A stretch of DNA of 64,000 nt. Origin: Mycobacterium sp. 1164985.4 (GTDB lineage: Bacteria; Actinomycetota; Actinomycetes; Mycobacteriales; Mycobacteriaceae). This document shows, one piece after another, positions 43,403 to 56,242 of the stretch. Below the pieces are notes generated by a model. It was not told the origin of the DNA. It worked only from the letters and a program-made list of their open reading frames with translations, and searched no databases. Numbering within the stretch: position 1 is the stretch's first letter; every line of letters begins with the position of its first letter. The translations under genes and the position numbers were made by a program. The stretch is from positions 1-64,000 of the forward strand of contig NZ_LZMD01000065.1 of assembly GCF_001668575.1 (NCBI RefSeq), read 5' to 3'.

Positions 43403-46400
43403 ATGAGCCTTTCGGATTCGCGTTCGTTCGTGCACCTGCACAACCACACCGAGTACTCGATGCTGGACGGTGCCGCGAAGGTCAAGCCGATGCTCGCGGA
43501 GGCTCAGCGGCTCGAGATGCCCGCGATCGGGATGACCGACCACGGAAACATGTTCGGCGCCAGCGAGTTTTACAACGCCGCCACCGATGCCGGGATCAAG
43601 CCGATCATCGGTGTCGAGGCCTACATCGCGCCCGCGTCGCGCTTTGAGACCAAGCGCGTGCTGTGGGGTGATCCGAGCCAAAAGGGTGACGACGTATCCG
43701 GCAGCGGGTCCTACACCCACATGACGATGGTCGCCGAGAACGCGACCGGGCTGCGTAACCTGTTCAAGCTGTCGTCGCTCGCATCGTTCGAAGGCCAGCT
43801 CGGCAAGTGGTCGCGGATGGACGCCGAGCTGATCGCCGAACACGCCGAGGGCATCATCGCCACCACCGGCTGCCCCTCGGGCGAGGTGCAGACTCGGCTG
43901 CGGCTCGGTCACTATGACGAGGCCGTGGCTGCCGCCGCCAAGTGGCGGGAGATCTTCGGGCCGGACAACTTCTTCCTCGAGCTGATGGACCACGGCCTCG
44001 ACATCGAACGCCGCGTGCGCGAGGGCCTGCTCGACATCGGGCGCAAGCTCAACATCCCGCCGCTGGCCACCAACGACTGCCACTACGTCACCCGCGACGC
44101 CTCCCAGAACCACGAGGCCCTGCTGTGCATCCAGACCGGCAAGACGCTGTCGGATCCGAACCGCTTCAAGTTCGACGGTGACGGTTACTACCTCAAGACC
44201 GCCGCAGAGATGCGCGCGCTGTGGGACGGCCAGGTGCCCGGCGCGTGCGACTCGACGCTGCTGATCGCCGAGCGGGTGACGTCCTACGAGGACGTGTGGA
44301 CGGTGCGCGACCGGATGCCGGTGTTCCCCGTCCCCGAGGGCCACACGCCGGAAACCTGGTTGCGCCATGAGGTTCACGAGGGGCTCAACCGGCGCTTCCC
44401 GTCGAGCGAGGTGCCGCAGGAGTACCTCGACCGCGCCGACTACGAGATCAAGGTCATCTGCGACAAGGGCTACCCGTCGTACTTCCTGATCGTCGCCGAC
44501 CTCATCAACTACGCGCGGTCGGTCGACATCCGGGTCGGGCCCGGCCGCGGATCGGCCGCCGGCTCGCTGGTGGCCTATGCGCTGGGCATCACCAACATCG
44601 ACCCCATCCCGTACGGGCTGCTGTTCGAGCGGTTCCTCAACCCCGAGCGTGTGTCGATGCCCGATATCGACATCGACTTCGACGACCGTCGCCGCGGTGA
44701 GATGCTCCGCTATGCCGCCAACAAATGGGGCAGCGACCGGGTGGCCCAGGTGATCACCTTCGGCACCATCAAAACGAAAGCCGCACTCAAGGATTCGGCG
44801 CGTGTGCATTATGGCCAGCCGGGCTTCGCCATCGCTGACCGGATCACCAAGGCGCTGCCTCCGCCGATCATGGCGAAGGACATCCCGCTGTCGGGGATCA
44901 CCGATCCCAACCATGAGCGGTACAAGGAGGCCGCCGAGGTCCGCGGCCTGATCGACACCGATCCCGACGTGCGCACCATCTACGAGACCGCGCGCGGGCT
45001 CGAGGGTCTGGTGCGCAACGCCGGCGTGCACGCCTGCGCGGTGATCATGAGCTCCGAGCCGCTGATCGACGCGATCCCGCTGTGGAAACGTCCTCAGGAC
45101 GGCGCGGTGATCACGGGCTGGGATTACCCGTCGTGCGAGGCCATCGGCCTGTTGAAGATGGACTTCCTCGGGCTGCGCAACCTGACGATCATCGGTGACG
45201 CGCTGGAGAACATCCGAGCCAACCGCGGCATCGAGCTCGACCTGGAATCCGTTCCGCTCGACGACAAACCGACCTACGAGCTGCTGGGCCGCGGCGACAC
45301 GCTCGGCGTGTTCCAGCTCGACGGCGGACCGATGCGCGACCTGCTGCGGCGTATGCAGCCCACCGGCTTCGAAGACGTCGTCGCGGTGATCGCGCTGTAC
45401 CGGCCCGGACCGATGGGCATGAACGCCCACAACGACTACGCCGACCGGAAGAACGGCCGGCAGGCCATCAAGCCGATCCACCCGGAACTCGAGGAATCAC
45501 TGCGCGAGATCCTCGCCGAGACCTACGGCCTGATCGTCTACCAAGAGCAGATCATGCGCATCGCGCAGAAGGTGGCCGGTTACTCGCTGGCCCGAGCAGA
45601 CATTCTGCGCAAGGCCATGGGCAAGAAGAAGCGCGAAGTCCTGGAGAAGGAGTTCGAAGGCTTCTCGGAGGGTATGAAGGCCAACGGCTTCTCCGCCGCC
45701 GCCATCAAGGCGCTGTGGGACACGGTGCTGCCGTTCGCCGACTACGCCTTCAACAAGTCGCACGCCGCCGGCTACGGCCTGGTCTCGTACTGGACGGCCT
45801 ACCTCAAGGCCAACTACCCGGCCGAATACATGGCGGGGCTGCTCACCTCGGTGGGTGACGACAAGGACAAGGCCGCGGTGTACCTGGCCGATTGCCGCAG
45901 GCTCGGCATCACGGTGCTTCCGCCCGACGTCAACGAGTCGCACCTGAACTTCGCCTCGGTGGGCGAGGACATCCGCTACGGGCTGGGCGCGGTGCGCAAC
46001 GTAGGCGCCAATGTCGTTGCCTCGGTGATCAATACGCGCACCGAGAAGGGGAAGTTCATCGACTTCTCCGACTACCTGAACAAGATCGAGATCGGGCCCT
46101 GCAACAAGAAGGTCACCGAGTCGCTGATCAAGGCCGGCGCGTTCGACTCGCTGGGGCACCCGCGCAAGGGGCTGTTCCTGATCCACACCGACGCCGTCGA
46201 CTCCGTGCTCGGCACCAAGAAGGCCGAAGCGATGGGGCAGTTCGACCTGTTCGGCGGCGCCGATACGGCCACCGATGCGGTGTTCACCATCAAGGTGCCC
46301 GACGAGGAGTGGGAGGACAAGCACAAACTCGCGCTGGAACGCGAGATGCTCGGCCTCTACGTCTCCGGTCATCCGCTCAACGGCATCGCCCACCTGCTGG

Positions 46401-46948
46401 CAGCCCAGGTCGACACGGCGATCCCGGCCATCCTCGACGGCGACGTCGCCAACGAGACGCAGGTCCGGGTCGGCGGCATCCTGGCATCGGTGAACCGACG
46501 GGTCAACAAGAACGGGTTGCCATGGGCGTCAGCGCAACTCGAGGACCTGACCGGCGGCATCGAGGTTCTGTTCTTCCCGCAGACTTACTCGACGTTCGGC
46601 GCCGAGATCGCCGACGACGCCGTCGTGCTGGTCGGCGCGAAGGTGGCGATCCGCGACGACCGGATCTCGCTGATCGCCAACGACCTTGTGGTGCCGGACT
46701 TCTCGAACGCGCAACTGGATCGCCCCTTGGCGGTCAGCCTGCCGACGCGGCAGTGCACGGTGGACAAGGTCACCGCGCTCAAGCAGGTCCTCGCACGTCA
46801 TCCCGGCACCTCACAGGTGCATCTGCGGTTGATCAGCGGGGAACGGATCACCACGCTCGAACTCGACACGTCGCTGCGGGTGACACCGTCGTCGGCGTTG
46901 ATGGGCGATTTGAAGGCGTTGCTGGGTCCCGGCTGCCTGGGCGGCTGA
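43403..46948 (+). CDS. dnaE1: DNA polymerase III alpha subunit, replicative
   Basis: 1181-aa C-family polymerase. The N-terminal PHP domain has its metal ligands ([15 protein letters not shown]). In mycobacterial DnaE1 this domain is the proofreading exonuclease. Palm catalytic aspartates are in [11 protein letters not shown]; the clamp-binding and OB-fold region lies in the last 200 residues ([20 protein letters not shown]). Length equals the M. tuberculosis enzyme within a few residues. ATG at 43403 lies 9 nt after a -10 box TAGACT (43388-43393), which suggests a very short or no leader. Confidence 0.97.
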   Translation: MSLSDSRSFVHLHNHTEYSMLDGAAKVKPMLAEAQRLEMPAIGMTDHGNMFGASEFYNAATDAGIKPIIGVEAYIAPASRFETKRVLWGDPSQKGDDVSGSGSYTHMTMVAENATGLRNLFKLSSLASFEGQLGKWSRMDAELIAEHAEGIIATTGCPSGEVQTRLRLGHYDEAVAAAAKWREIFGPDNFFLELMDHGLDIERRVREGLLDIGRKLNIPPLATNDCHYVTRDASQNHEALLCIQTGKTLSDPNRFKFDGDGYYLKTAAEMRALWDGQVPGACDSTLLIAERVTSYEDVWTVRDRMPVFPVPEGHTPETWLRHEVHEGLNRRFPSSEVPQEYLDRADYEIKVICDKGYPSYFLIVADLINYARSVDIRVGPGRGSAAGSLVAYALGITNIDPIPYGLLFERFLNPERVSMPDIDIDFDDRRRGEMLRYAANKWGSDRVAQVITFGTIKTKAALKDSARVHYGQPGFAIADRITKALPPPIMAKDIPLSGITDPNHERYKEAAEVRGLIDTDPDVRTIYETARGLEGLVRNAGVHACAVIMSSEPLIDAIPLWKRPQDGAVITGWDYPSCEAIGLLKMDFLGLRNLTIIGDALENIRANRGIELDLESVPLDDKPTYELLGRGDTLGVFQLDGGPMRDLLRRMQPTGFEDVVAVIALYRPGPMGMNAHNDYADRKNGRQAIKPIHPELEESLREILAETYGLIVYQEQIMRIAQKVAGYSLARADILRKAMGKKKREVLEKEFEGFSEGMKANGFSAAAIKALWDTVLPFADYAFNKSHAAGYGLVSYWTAYLKANYPAEYMAGLLTSVGDDKDKAAVYLADCRRLGITVLPPDVNESHLNFASVGEDIRYGLGAVRNVGANVVASVINTRTEKGKFIDFSDYLNKIEIGPCNKKVTESLIKAGAFDSLGHPRKGLFLIHTDAVDSVLGTKKAEAMGQFDLFGGADTATDAVFTIKVPDEEWEDKHKLALEREMLGLYVSGHPLNGIAHLLAAQVDTAIPAILDGDVANETQVRVGGILASVNRRVNKNGLPWASAQLEDLTGGIEVLFFPQTYSTFGAEIADDAVVLVGAKVAIRDDRISLIANDLVVPDFSNAQLDRPLAVSLPTRQCTVDKVTALKQVLARHPGTSQVHLRLISGERITTLELDTSLRVTPSSALMGDLKALLGPGCLGG

Positions 46949-46951
46949 CGA

Positions 46952-47482
46952 TCAGTTCAGGACATTGACCGCCCGTGCGACGACCAGCCCGGCGGTCCCC
47001 AACGCGACGATCGCCTGCACCGTCATCAACATCTTGGCCCAGCGTGCGAGCGGCATGGTATCGGTCGGGGAGAATGCCATCACGTTCGTCACGCTGACGT
47101 AGAAGTAGTCGACGAAGGTCGGGCGCCAATCCGGTTCGGCCACAACGGGAGTCGTCATCTGCGGAAACAGGAAGTCGGGGTAGGGCCGCTCGCCGGCGTG
47201 ACGGGCGAACGGCCCGCCCCGGTCCAGTTCCCAGTACCAGATGCCGAATACGATCACATTGGTGACGATGATCGACGCGCCGCTGCCGAGCAGCACCGCC
47301 GCGTCGTTGCTCTCGCCGCCGCTCACGATGCCAACGGCCAGCACGACCGCCGACAGTGTGTTGTCGAGCGTGATCACCGCAAGCAAGACCCAGGTGGCGT
47401 ACCGGCCGAACCGCGTTCGCCGCGTCATCACCCGCGGGTTGATCGCCAGCAGTGCCAGCAGCAGGAGCCCCTCCGACACCAC
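46952..47482 (-). CDS. Membrane protein with uncertain N-terminus
   Basis: At least 176 aa and four TM segments, ending VTNVMAFSPTDTMPLARWAKMLM followed by a last helix, a pattern shared by actinobacterial DUF1345-like/ion-channel-like proteins. The frame reads sensibly further upstream (RDYTLVPRWPLVVSEGLLLL) but meets TAA near 47575 with no start. In the next frame, ATG at 47573 opens MESPPEQHHVPLWLRRGDPE, which also looks like a genuine N-terminus. A frameshift or deletion removing the first TM helix is likely. Start here is the GTG at 47482. Convergent with dnaE1, 3 nt apart. Confidence 0.6.
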   Translation of the reverse strand: MVSEGLLLLALLAINPRVMTRRTRFGRYATWVLLAVITLDNTLSAVVLAVGIVSGGESNDAAVLLGSGASIIVTNVIVFGIWYWELDRGGPFARHAGERPYPDFLFPQMTTPVVAEPDWRPTFVDYFYVSVTNVMAFSPTDTMPLARWAKMLMTVQAIVALGTAGLVVARAVNVLN

Positions 47483-47603
47483 CAGCGGCCACCGCGGAAC
47501 CAGCGTGTAATCCCTCGGGATCGCCGCGCCGCAGCCAGAGCGGCACGTGATGCTGTTCCGGCGGTGACTCCATTACGTCAGTGTGATGCGCCAGGATGGC
47601 CGT

Positions 47604-48017
47604 ATGGAGTCACGACACGTCAGCACTCAGATCGCGGCGCCGCCCCAGGCCGTCTACGAGTTCGCCGCGGACCCGCAGACATGGCCGCGGTGGGCCGCCG
47701 GGCTCGCGGAGGGCGGTCTGCGGCAGACGACGAGCGGATGGGTGGCCGACTCGCCGATGGGCGAGGTGACCGTCGAGTTCTCGCCGCGCAACGACTTCGG
47801 CGTGCTCGACCACGTGGTACGTCTGCCCACCGGGGAAGCGGTCTACAACCCGATTCGGGTGCAGCCGTGGAGCGTGCCGACCGACGGTGACGCGTCGCGA
47901 TGCGAGGTGGTCTTCAGCGTGCGCCGACGAGAGGGAATGACCGACGAGGAGTTCGAGGCCGACACCGAGGCGGTGGCCGCCGATCTGGCGACGCTGAAAC
48001 GACTGATCGAGGGCTAG
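47604..48017 (+). CDS. SRPBCC-fold (START-like) protein
   Basis: 137 aa with the Polyketide_cyc2/SRPBCC pattern: VSTQIAAPPQAVYEFAADPQTWPRWA at the start and a long C-terminal helix (EEFEADTEAVAADLATLKRLI). Such proteins bind small hydrophobic ligands; no ligand can be named. ATG at 47604 is preferred over in-frame starts at 47583/47586 on domain limits. Its TAG is interlocked with the stop of the convergent gene at CTAG 48014-48017. Confidence 0.85.
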   Translation: MESRHVSTQIAAPPQAVYEFAADPQTWPRWAAGLAEGGLRQTTSGWVADSPMGEVTVEFSPRNDFGVLDHVVRLPTGEAVYNPIRVQPWSVPTDGDASRCEVVFSVRRREGMTDEEFEADTEAVAADLATLKRLIEG

Positions 48018-48244
48018 AGGCGCGACGAACAGAGGGCGCTGAACACCACCCAGGTGACGGTCCCCACCGCGGCGCCGGCGAGCACCGCCGTGGCGGCCGT
48101 CGCGGTCGCGACTCCGACCGCCAGCGCGACCACGACGCCCAGCACGAGGGCGATCAGTTTGTACGCGGGCCACGGCACACCCGCAACCGAAACGTCGCAC
48201 GTCACGCGGGCGGCCGCGGTGCGGAAGTTGCCTGCGGTGGTCAT
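48014..48244 (-). CDS. Small two-TM membrane protein
   Basis: 76 aa from ATG 48244 (MTTAGNFRTAAARVTCDVSV). Two hydrophobic helices, about 28-46 and 48-68, are rich in Ala/Val. The upstream open frame is not used because it overlaps the divergent promoter. No family known to me. Stop shared through CTAG with the SRPBCC gene. Confidence 0.6.
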   Translation of the reverse strand: MTTAGNFRTAAARVTCDVSVAGVPWPAYKLIALVLGVVVALAVGVATATAATAVLAGAAVGTVTWVVFSALCSSRL

Positions 48245-48318
48245 AGGAACACGATAGCTCGTAACTGAGTTTTCGGCCAGCCGAAACACCGGATCAGGTC
48301 GGCGGATGTCCGCGCGTC

Positions 48319-48330
48319 TAAGCTGGTGAG
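48319..48330 (+). promoter_or_regulatory. Candidate leaderless promoter
   Basis: TAAGCT (48319-48324) lies exactly 6 nt before the ATG at 48331, which predicts an mRNA starting at the AUG and explains the absence of a Shine-Dalgarno sequence (the GGTGAG there is only weakly similar). Confidence 0.45.
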
Positions 48331-48768
48331 ATGGCACTTTCCGGAGAGTATGCACCCAGCCCATGGGACTGGGTGAGAGAACACGCCGACCAGATCACCG
48401 AGTCCGGAACGACCGAGGGCGTGGACCTGAAGGGCAAGCCTCTCATCCTGCTGACGACGGTCGGCGCCAAGACGGGCAAGATCCGCAAGACCCCGCTGAT
48501 GCGCGTGGAGCACGGCGGTCAGTACGCGATCGTGGCGTCGTTGGGCGGCGCACCGAAGCATCCGGTCTGGTACCACAACGTCAAGGCCCATCCGCGGGTG
48601 GAACTGCAGGACGGCCCGGTGACCAGGGAGTATGAGGCGCGCGAGGTCACCGGCGACGAGAAGGCGCTGTGGTGGGAGCGCGCCGTTGCGGCCTGGCCGG
48701 ACTACGCCGACTACCAGAAGAAGACCGACCGCCAGATCCCGGTCTTCGTGCTGACCCCGATTTCTTGA
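48331..48768 (+). CDS. Deazaflavin (F420)-dependent nitroreductase-family protein
   Basis: 145 aa of the Ddn/split beta-barrel family: [46 protein letters not shown] and the C-terminal [17 protein letters not shown]. Members use reduced F420 to reduce quinones or, in Ddn, nitroimidazole drugs. Synteny to Rv1558, just before ilvA. ATG start with a -10 box directly upstream. Substrate is not deducible. Confidence 0.93.
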   Translation: MALSGEYAPSPWDWVREHADQITESGTTEGVDLKGKPLILLTTVGAKTGKIRKTPLMRVEHGGQYAIVASLGGAPKHPVWYHNVKAHPRVELQDGPVTREYEAREVTGDEKALWWERAVAAWPDYADYQKKTDRQIPVFVLTPIS

Positions 48769-48797
48769 AAATTGCTGGTTGGTGGCACCATTGACCA

Positions 48798-50078
48798 GTG
48801 TCCGCTGAACTGAGCCAGAGCCCGAGAACGTCGCCGCTTCGCGCGGCCGATATCGACGAGGCCGCTCAGCGAATTGCGCAGGTCGTGGTGCGCAGCCCCC
48901 TCCAGCTCAGCGAGCGGCTGTCGGACGCGACCGGCGCGACGGTGTACCTCAAGCGCGAAGATCTGCAGCCCGTGCGGTCCTACAAGCTGCGCGGCGCACA
49001 CAACCTGCTGATGCAGCTGTCGGCCGACGAGCTGGCCGCCGGTGTGGTGTGTTCGTCGGCGGGCAACCACGCACAGGGCTTCGCGATGGCGTGCCGCTCG
49101 ATGCGTGTCCGCGGCAGGGTATACGTGCCGGGTAAGACGCCGAAGCAGAAGCGTAGCCGCATCCAATATCACGGCCGCGAGTTCATCGAGCTGATCGTCG
49201 GCGGCCGAACCTATGACGACGCCGCCGCTGCAGCGCTGGAGGACATCGCGCGCACGGGTGCAACCCTGGTGCCGCCGTATGACGATCTGCGCACGATGGC
49301 CGGGCAGGGCACGATCGCCGTGGAGATCCTCGACCAACTCGACGGGGAACCGAACCTTCTCATCGTCCCGGTCGGCGGCGGTGGCTGTGTCGCGGGCATC
49401 ACGACCTATCTGGCCGAACGCACAAGCGGAACCTCAGTGCTGGGGGTGGAACCCGCGGGCGCGCCGTCGATGATGGCGGCGCTGGCCGCGGGCGAGCCCG
49501 TGACCATCGACGCCGTCGACCAGTTCGTCGACGGCGCAGCGGTGAACCGTGCGGGAACCCTGCCCTATGAGGCGCTGGCTGCCGCAGGCGACATGGTGTC
49601 AATGACAACGGTCGACGAAGGCGCGGTGTGTACCGCGATGCTCGACCTGTATCAGAACGAGGGCATCATCGCCGAGCCGGCGGGCGCGCTGTCGGTGGCG
49701 GCGTTGCTGGAGACCGACATCGAACCGGGATCGACTGTGGTGTGCGTGATCTCGGGCGGCAACAACGACGTGTCACGATATGGCGAGGTGTTGGAGCGCT
49801 CGCTGGTTCACCTCGGCATCAAGCACTACTTTCTCGTCGACTTCCCGCAGGAGCCGGGCGCGCTGCGTCGCTTCCTCGACCAGGTCCTCGGCCCGAACGA
49901 CGACATCACCCTGTTCGAGTACATCAAACGCAACAACCGCGAAACCGGCGAGGCGCTGGTCGGCATCGAACTGGGTTCGGCGACGGACTTCGAGGGCCTG
50001 CTCGAGCGGATGCGCGCCTCCGACATCCATGTCGAGGCGCTCGAGCCGGGCTCACCGGCCTACCGCTACCTGCTCTGA
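48798..50078 (+). CDS. ilvA: Threonine dehydratase, biosynthetic
   Basis: 426-aa PLP enzyme making 2-oxobutyrate from threonine for isoleucine synthesis. PLP Lys63 in RSYKLRGAHN, SSAGNHAQG substrate loop, and the phosphate-binding GGGGCVAG. The C-terminal ACT-like domain (KHYFLVDFPQEPGALRRFL) gives feedback control by isoleucine in relatives. GTG start 29 nt after the F420-type gene. The 3' end overlaps treZ on the other strand by 13 nt. Confidence 0.96.
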   Translation: MSAELSQSPRTSPLRAADIDEAAQRIAQVVVRSPLQLSERLSDATGATVYLKREDLQPVRSYKLRGAHNLLMQLSADELAAGVVCSSAGNHAQGFAMACRSMRVRGRVYVPGKTPKQKRSRIQYHGREFIELIVGGRTYDDAAAAALEDIARTGATLVPPYDDLRTMAGQGTIAVEILDQLDGEPNLLIVPVGGGGCVAGITTYLAERTSGTSVLGVEPAGAPSMMAALAAGEPVTIDAVDQFVDGAAVNRAGTLPYEALAAAGDMVSMTTVDEGAVCTAMLDLYQNEGIIAEPAGALSVAALLETDIEPGSTVVCVISGGNNDVSRYGEVLERSLVHLGIKHYFLVDFPQEPGALRRFLDQVLGPNDDITLFEYIKRNNRETGEALVGIELGSATDFEGLLERMRASDIHVEALEPGSPAYRYLL

Positions 50079-51796
50079 GAGCGGATCACCGCGAACGAGT
50101 GCCCGTCGAGGCGGGTGCTTTCGGGACCGGCATCGGGCTCACCCCACGCCAGCACCACCTCTCCGGTGACCGGGACGTCGACCGCGTCGGTGCCGAGGTT
50201 GCAGGCGATGGACAGCGACCGGCGGCGCATCACGATCCAGTGCCGGTCCTCGTCGTAGTCCACCTCGAGGTTGTCGAGCCACGGGTCGGCGAGGTCGGGC
50301 TCGTTGTGCCGCAACGCGATCAGCTCGCGGTACACCTTTCGCAGCCGCCCGTGGTCACCGTCGTCGATCTCGTCCCATTTCAGCTTCGACCGCCGGAACG
50401 TCTCGGGATCCTGCGGGTCGGGGATCGCGTCGGCATCCCAGCCGTGCTCGGCGAACTCCCGCTTGCGCCCTTCGGCGGTGGCGCGGGCGAGTTCGGGCTC
50501 GGGGTGCGAGCTGAAGAACTGGAACGGCGACGATGAGCCCCATTCTTCACCCATGAAGAGCATTGCCGTGTAGGGACTTCCGAGGGCAAGGGCAGCTTTG
50601 ACCGCGAGTTGGCCGAAGCTCAGGTTCTGCGACGGACGGTCGCCGACGGCGCGGTTGCCCACCTGGTCGTGAGTCAGCGTGTACGCCAGTAGCCGGGTGG
50701 CCGGAATCGTGGCGGTGTCCAGCGGTCGCCCGTGCCTGCGGTGCCGGAACGACGAATACGTACCCGCGTGGTAGTAGCCGTTCTTCAGCGTGGTGGCCAG
50801 CACCTCCAGCGTGCCGAAATCGTTGTAGTAACCCTGCTGTTCACCGGACACCGCGGAGTGGATCGCGTGGTGGATGTCGTCGTCCCACTGCGCGGTCATC
50901 CCGAGTCCGCCGCCGTCGCGGGGAGTGATCAGCCGCGGGTCGTTGAGGTCGCTCTCGGCGATCAGCGACAGCGGCCGCCCCAATTCCGCGGCGAGCGCAT
51001 CGGTTTCGGCCGACAGCTCTTCGAGGATGTGGATCGCCGTGGTGTCGACGAGCGCATGCACCGCGTCCAGTCGCAGGCCGTCGGCGTGGAAGTCGCGCAT
51101 CCAGCGCAGCGCACAGTCGATGATGTAGCGCCGCACCTCGTCGGCGTCGGCGTCGGCGATGTTGATCGACTCGCCCCACGGGTTGCTGCCGGTGGACAGG
51201 TACGGGCCGAACTTGGGCAGGTAGTTACCCGACGGGCCCAGGTGGTTGAAGACGGCGTCGATCAACACCCCGAGCCCCCGTTCGTGGCAGGCATTGATCA
51301 GGCGCACCAGCGCGTCGGGTCCGCCGTACGGTTCGTGCACTGCGTACCAGAGCACACCGTCGTAGCCCCACCCGTGGGTTCCGCCGAACGCGTTGACGGG
51401 CATCATTTCGACGAAGTCGATCCCGAGGTCGACGAGGTAGTCGAGCTTGTCGATCACGGCGTCGAAGGTGCCTTCAGGGGTGAAGGTTCCGACGTGCAGC
51501 TCGTAAATCACCGCACCCTCGATCGAGCGACCGGACCAGTCGCCGTCCGTCCACGCCGACGGATCCGGTTGCCACAGCTGCGATCTCTCGTGCACGCCGT
51601 CGGGCTGGCGGGGGGAGCGGGGATCGGGAAGCACCTTCGGGTCGTCGTCGAGCACGAAGCCGTAGCGGGCGTCGGGTGCGGCCTCGACCTGGGCGCTCCA
51701 CCAACCGTCGCCGGTCCGGCTCATCTCGTATAGTTCACCGTCGACGTCGAGGCGAACCCGCTGCGGTCGGGGCGCCCATACGCAGAATTCAGCCAT
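50066..51796 (-). CDS. treZ: Maltooligosyltrehalose trehalohydrolase
   Basis: 576-aa GH13 enzyme that releases trehalose from maltooligosyltrehalose, the second step of the TreYZ route. N-terminal CBM48-like domain (FCVWAPRPQRVRLDV), then the barrel with nucleophile Asp in GLRLDAVHAL, acid Glu in LIAESDLND and the third Asp in LTHDQVGNR. ATG at 51796 overlaps the treY stop by 8 nt, so translation is coupled. It is the last gene of the acyltransferase-treX-treY-treZ cluster. Confidence 0.96.
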   Translation of the reverse strand: MAEFCVWAPRPQRVRLDVDGELYEMSRTGDGWWSAQVEAAPDARYGFVLDDDPKVLPDPRSPRQPDGVHERSQLWQPDPSAWTDGDWSGRSIEGAVIYELHVGTFTPEGTFDAVIDKLDYLVDLGIDFVEMMPVNAFGGTHGWGYDGVLWYAVHEPYGGPDALVRLINACHERGLGVLIDAVFNHLGPSGNYLPKFGPYLSTGSNPWGESINIADADADEVRRYIIDCALRWMRDFHADGLRLDAVHALVDTTAIHILEELSAETDALAAELGRPLSLIAESDLNDPRLITPRDGGGLGMTAQWDDDIHHAIHSAVSGEQQGYYNDFGTLEVLATTLKNGYYHAGTYSSFRHRRHGRPLDTATIPATRLLAYTLTHDQVGNRAVGDRPSQNLSFGQLAVKAALALGSPYTAMLFMGEEWGSSSPFQFFSSHPEPELARATAEGRKREFAEHGWDADAIPDPQDPETFRRSKLKWDEIDDGDHGRLRKVYRELIALRHNEPDLADPWLDNLEVDYDEDRHWIVMRRRSLSIACNLGTDAVDVPVTGEVVLAWGEPDAGPESTRLDGHSFAVIRSQSR

Positions 51797-54091
51797 CGAC
51801 CCGCTCCAACAGCACGACCGGTAGTTCGGTGAACAACTCGGCGGCCAGCACCCGTCCATTGTGTCGGCGCCCGCCGATGCGGTCCGACCACGTACCAGGC
51901 GGCAATTCCAGTGAGGTGTCGCCCCAACCGGTTTCGGACAGCCGCACCGAATGCCGCGTGACGGCGGTAAGCACGTCCTCACCGCGCAGGAACGCCACGA
52001 GGTGTTGCGCCGCCGGGCCGTGGGCCAGCAGCGGGGTGTAGCGGCCCGAAGCGAACGTCACGGGCCGGTCCCGCCGCACCGCGAGTGCGGAGCTCACCAC
52101 CCGGAGCTTCGGATGGCGCATCGCCTCCAACGCGTCGCGACGGGCCTGATAGTCCACCGGCCTGCGATTGTCCGGATCGACCAGGCTGTCCTCCCACAGC
52201 TCGGTGCCCTGATAGATGTCGGGGACGCCGGGCACGGTGAGCGCCAGCAGTTTCTGCCCCAAGGCGTCGCTGCGGGCATGCAGGTCGAGGCGCTCCACCA
52301 ACGAGGTCATCTCGGTGGCCACGGGGCCGTCGAACACGGCATCCAGCCAGGTGTGCACGGCGGTCTCGAATTCGGTGTCCGGATCGTTCCAGGTGGTGTG
52401 CTCGGCGGCCTCGCGGATCGCCTTCTCGGCGTAGGCGTGCACGCGCTGGCGCAGCTCGTCGGTGATCACACCGTCGACGGGCCAGACGCCGAACACGTTC
52501 TGCCACAGGAACAGTCCAGTGCGGGCGTCGGGTGGAGGGGTGCTCAACGTCCACTTGCCGATCAGCTCCGCCCACAACGACGGCACCTGGGACAGCAACC
52601 CGATCCGCGCCCGCACGTCCTCGCCGCGCTTCGTGTCGTGAGTGGTCAAGCCGACCATCGCGCTCGGCCACATCCGCGCGCGCACCGCGGCCCGCTGGTG
52701 GAACTCGGCGACGCTCACCCCGAAGTGATGCGGTTCGGAACCCACCTCGTTGAGCGAGACCAACCGGGCGTCGCGGTAGAACAGGCAGTCCTCCATCGAC
52801 TTCGCGGTCGCCGCCCCGCACAGCTGCTGCAACCGGACTTCGGTCTCCTCGTTGACCGCGAGCGCCGTCGCGATTAGCGCCAGGGGCGCCGCCAATTGCG
52901 GCTCTGCGGAGGCTGTTTCGGCGAGCGCGCTCGGCAGGATGCCTGACAGGGAGCGGTAGTCGGAGCGGTACACGTCGATGCGGCTGAGCAGAGCGGCGAT
53001 AGCCGCGGACAGCTCCTCATCATCGGCACCGGTGGCGCCGACGATGGTGCGACGCAAGCGAGCCAGCTCGCTGCCCAGGGTTTCGGTCACCGCATTCGCC
53101 TTGAGGGTGCGGGCGAGTTCGGGCATTGCGCCATAGGCCAGCCCGGTGGAGTCGAACAGGTCGGTCAGGGCGCCTGCGCCCGACGGATCGATGAATACCC
53201 CGCCGATCTCGCGCATCGCGTCATAGCCGGTGGTGCCGGCCACGGGCAGCGTCGGTTCCAGCGGCTCGTCGGCGGCCAGGATCTTCTCGATGACGATCCA
53301 CGCGTCCGGTCCGGTCAGTTCGCGCAGCCAGGTCAGGTAGCCTGCCGGATCGGACAGGCCGTCCGGGTGGTCGATGCGGATGCCGTCGACCAAACCATCG
53401 TCGAACCACCGCTTCACCTCGGCGTGGGTAGCGTCGAAGACGGCGCGGTTTTCCTGACGCAGCCCGGCCAGCGAGGTGATCGAGAAGAATCGCCGATAGC
53501 CGCAAATCCCGTTCTTCCAGCCGATCAGGTGATAATGCTGGCGGTCGTGCACCTGTGGACCCGTCCCGCCCTCAGTGCCGGGAGCGATCGGGTAGACGAG
53601 GTCGCCGAGGCGCAGCACGGGTTCGTCACCGCTGGAGTCGATCTCGAGATCGTTTGCGTCGTCGTCGGATCCGAGCACCGGCAGCACGACGCGTCCGCCG
53701 TCGAGATCCCAATCGATATCAAAGAAGGAGGAGAACGACGAATCGCGCCCGTGCTTGAGCACGTCCCACCACCACGCGTTCTGCTGTGGCTTCTCGACGC
53801 CGACGTGATTGGGCACGATATCAACGACCAGCCCGATGCCCTTCTCACGCGCCGCGCGCGACAGCCGGGCGAATCCCTCGGACCCGCCGAGTTCGGCTGA
53901 CACGGTGGTCGGGTCGGTGACATCGTAGCCGTGCGTAGAGCCTTCGGCGGCGGTGAGGATCGGCGACAGGTACAAGTGCGACACGCCGAGGGCCGAGAAG
54001 TAGTCGAGAAGTTTCTCGGCATCGGCGAAAGTGAATGCGTCACCGCGCATTTGGAGACGGTAGGTCGAAGAGACCGGCATTGCAGGCGCCA

Positions 54092-54092
<1 letters not shown>
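51789..54092 (-). CDS. treY: Maltooligosyltrehalose synthase
   Basis: 767-aa GH13 enzyme that turns the reducing-end glucose of maltodextrins into an alpha,alpha-1,1 bond. Seen: STYRLQMRGDAFTFADAEKL at the start, catalytic Asp in GIRIDHPDGLSDP, Glu in WIVIEKIL and Asp in LTTHDTKR. The ATG at 54092 shares its first base with the treX TGA (TGATG); a GTG one codon earlier is possible. Substrate comes from TreX debranching of glycogen. Confidence 0.96.

Positions 54093-56241
<2,149 letters not shown>

Positions 56242-56242
<1 letters not shown>

Noticed and set aside
43385..45481. A 698-codon minus-strand frame opposite dnaE1
   Set aside because: Shadow of dnaE1; no recognisable domain.
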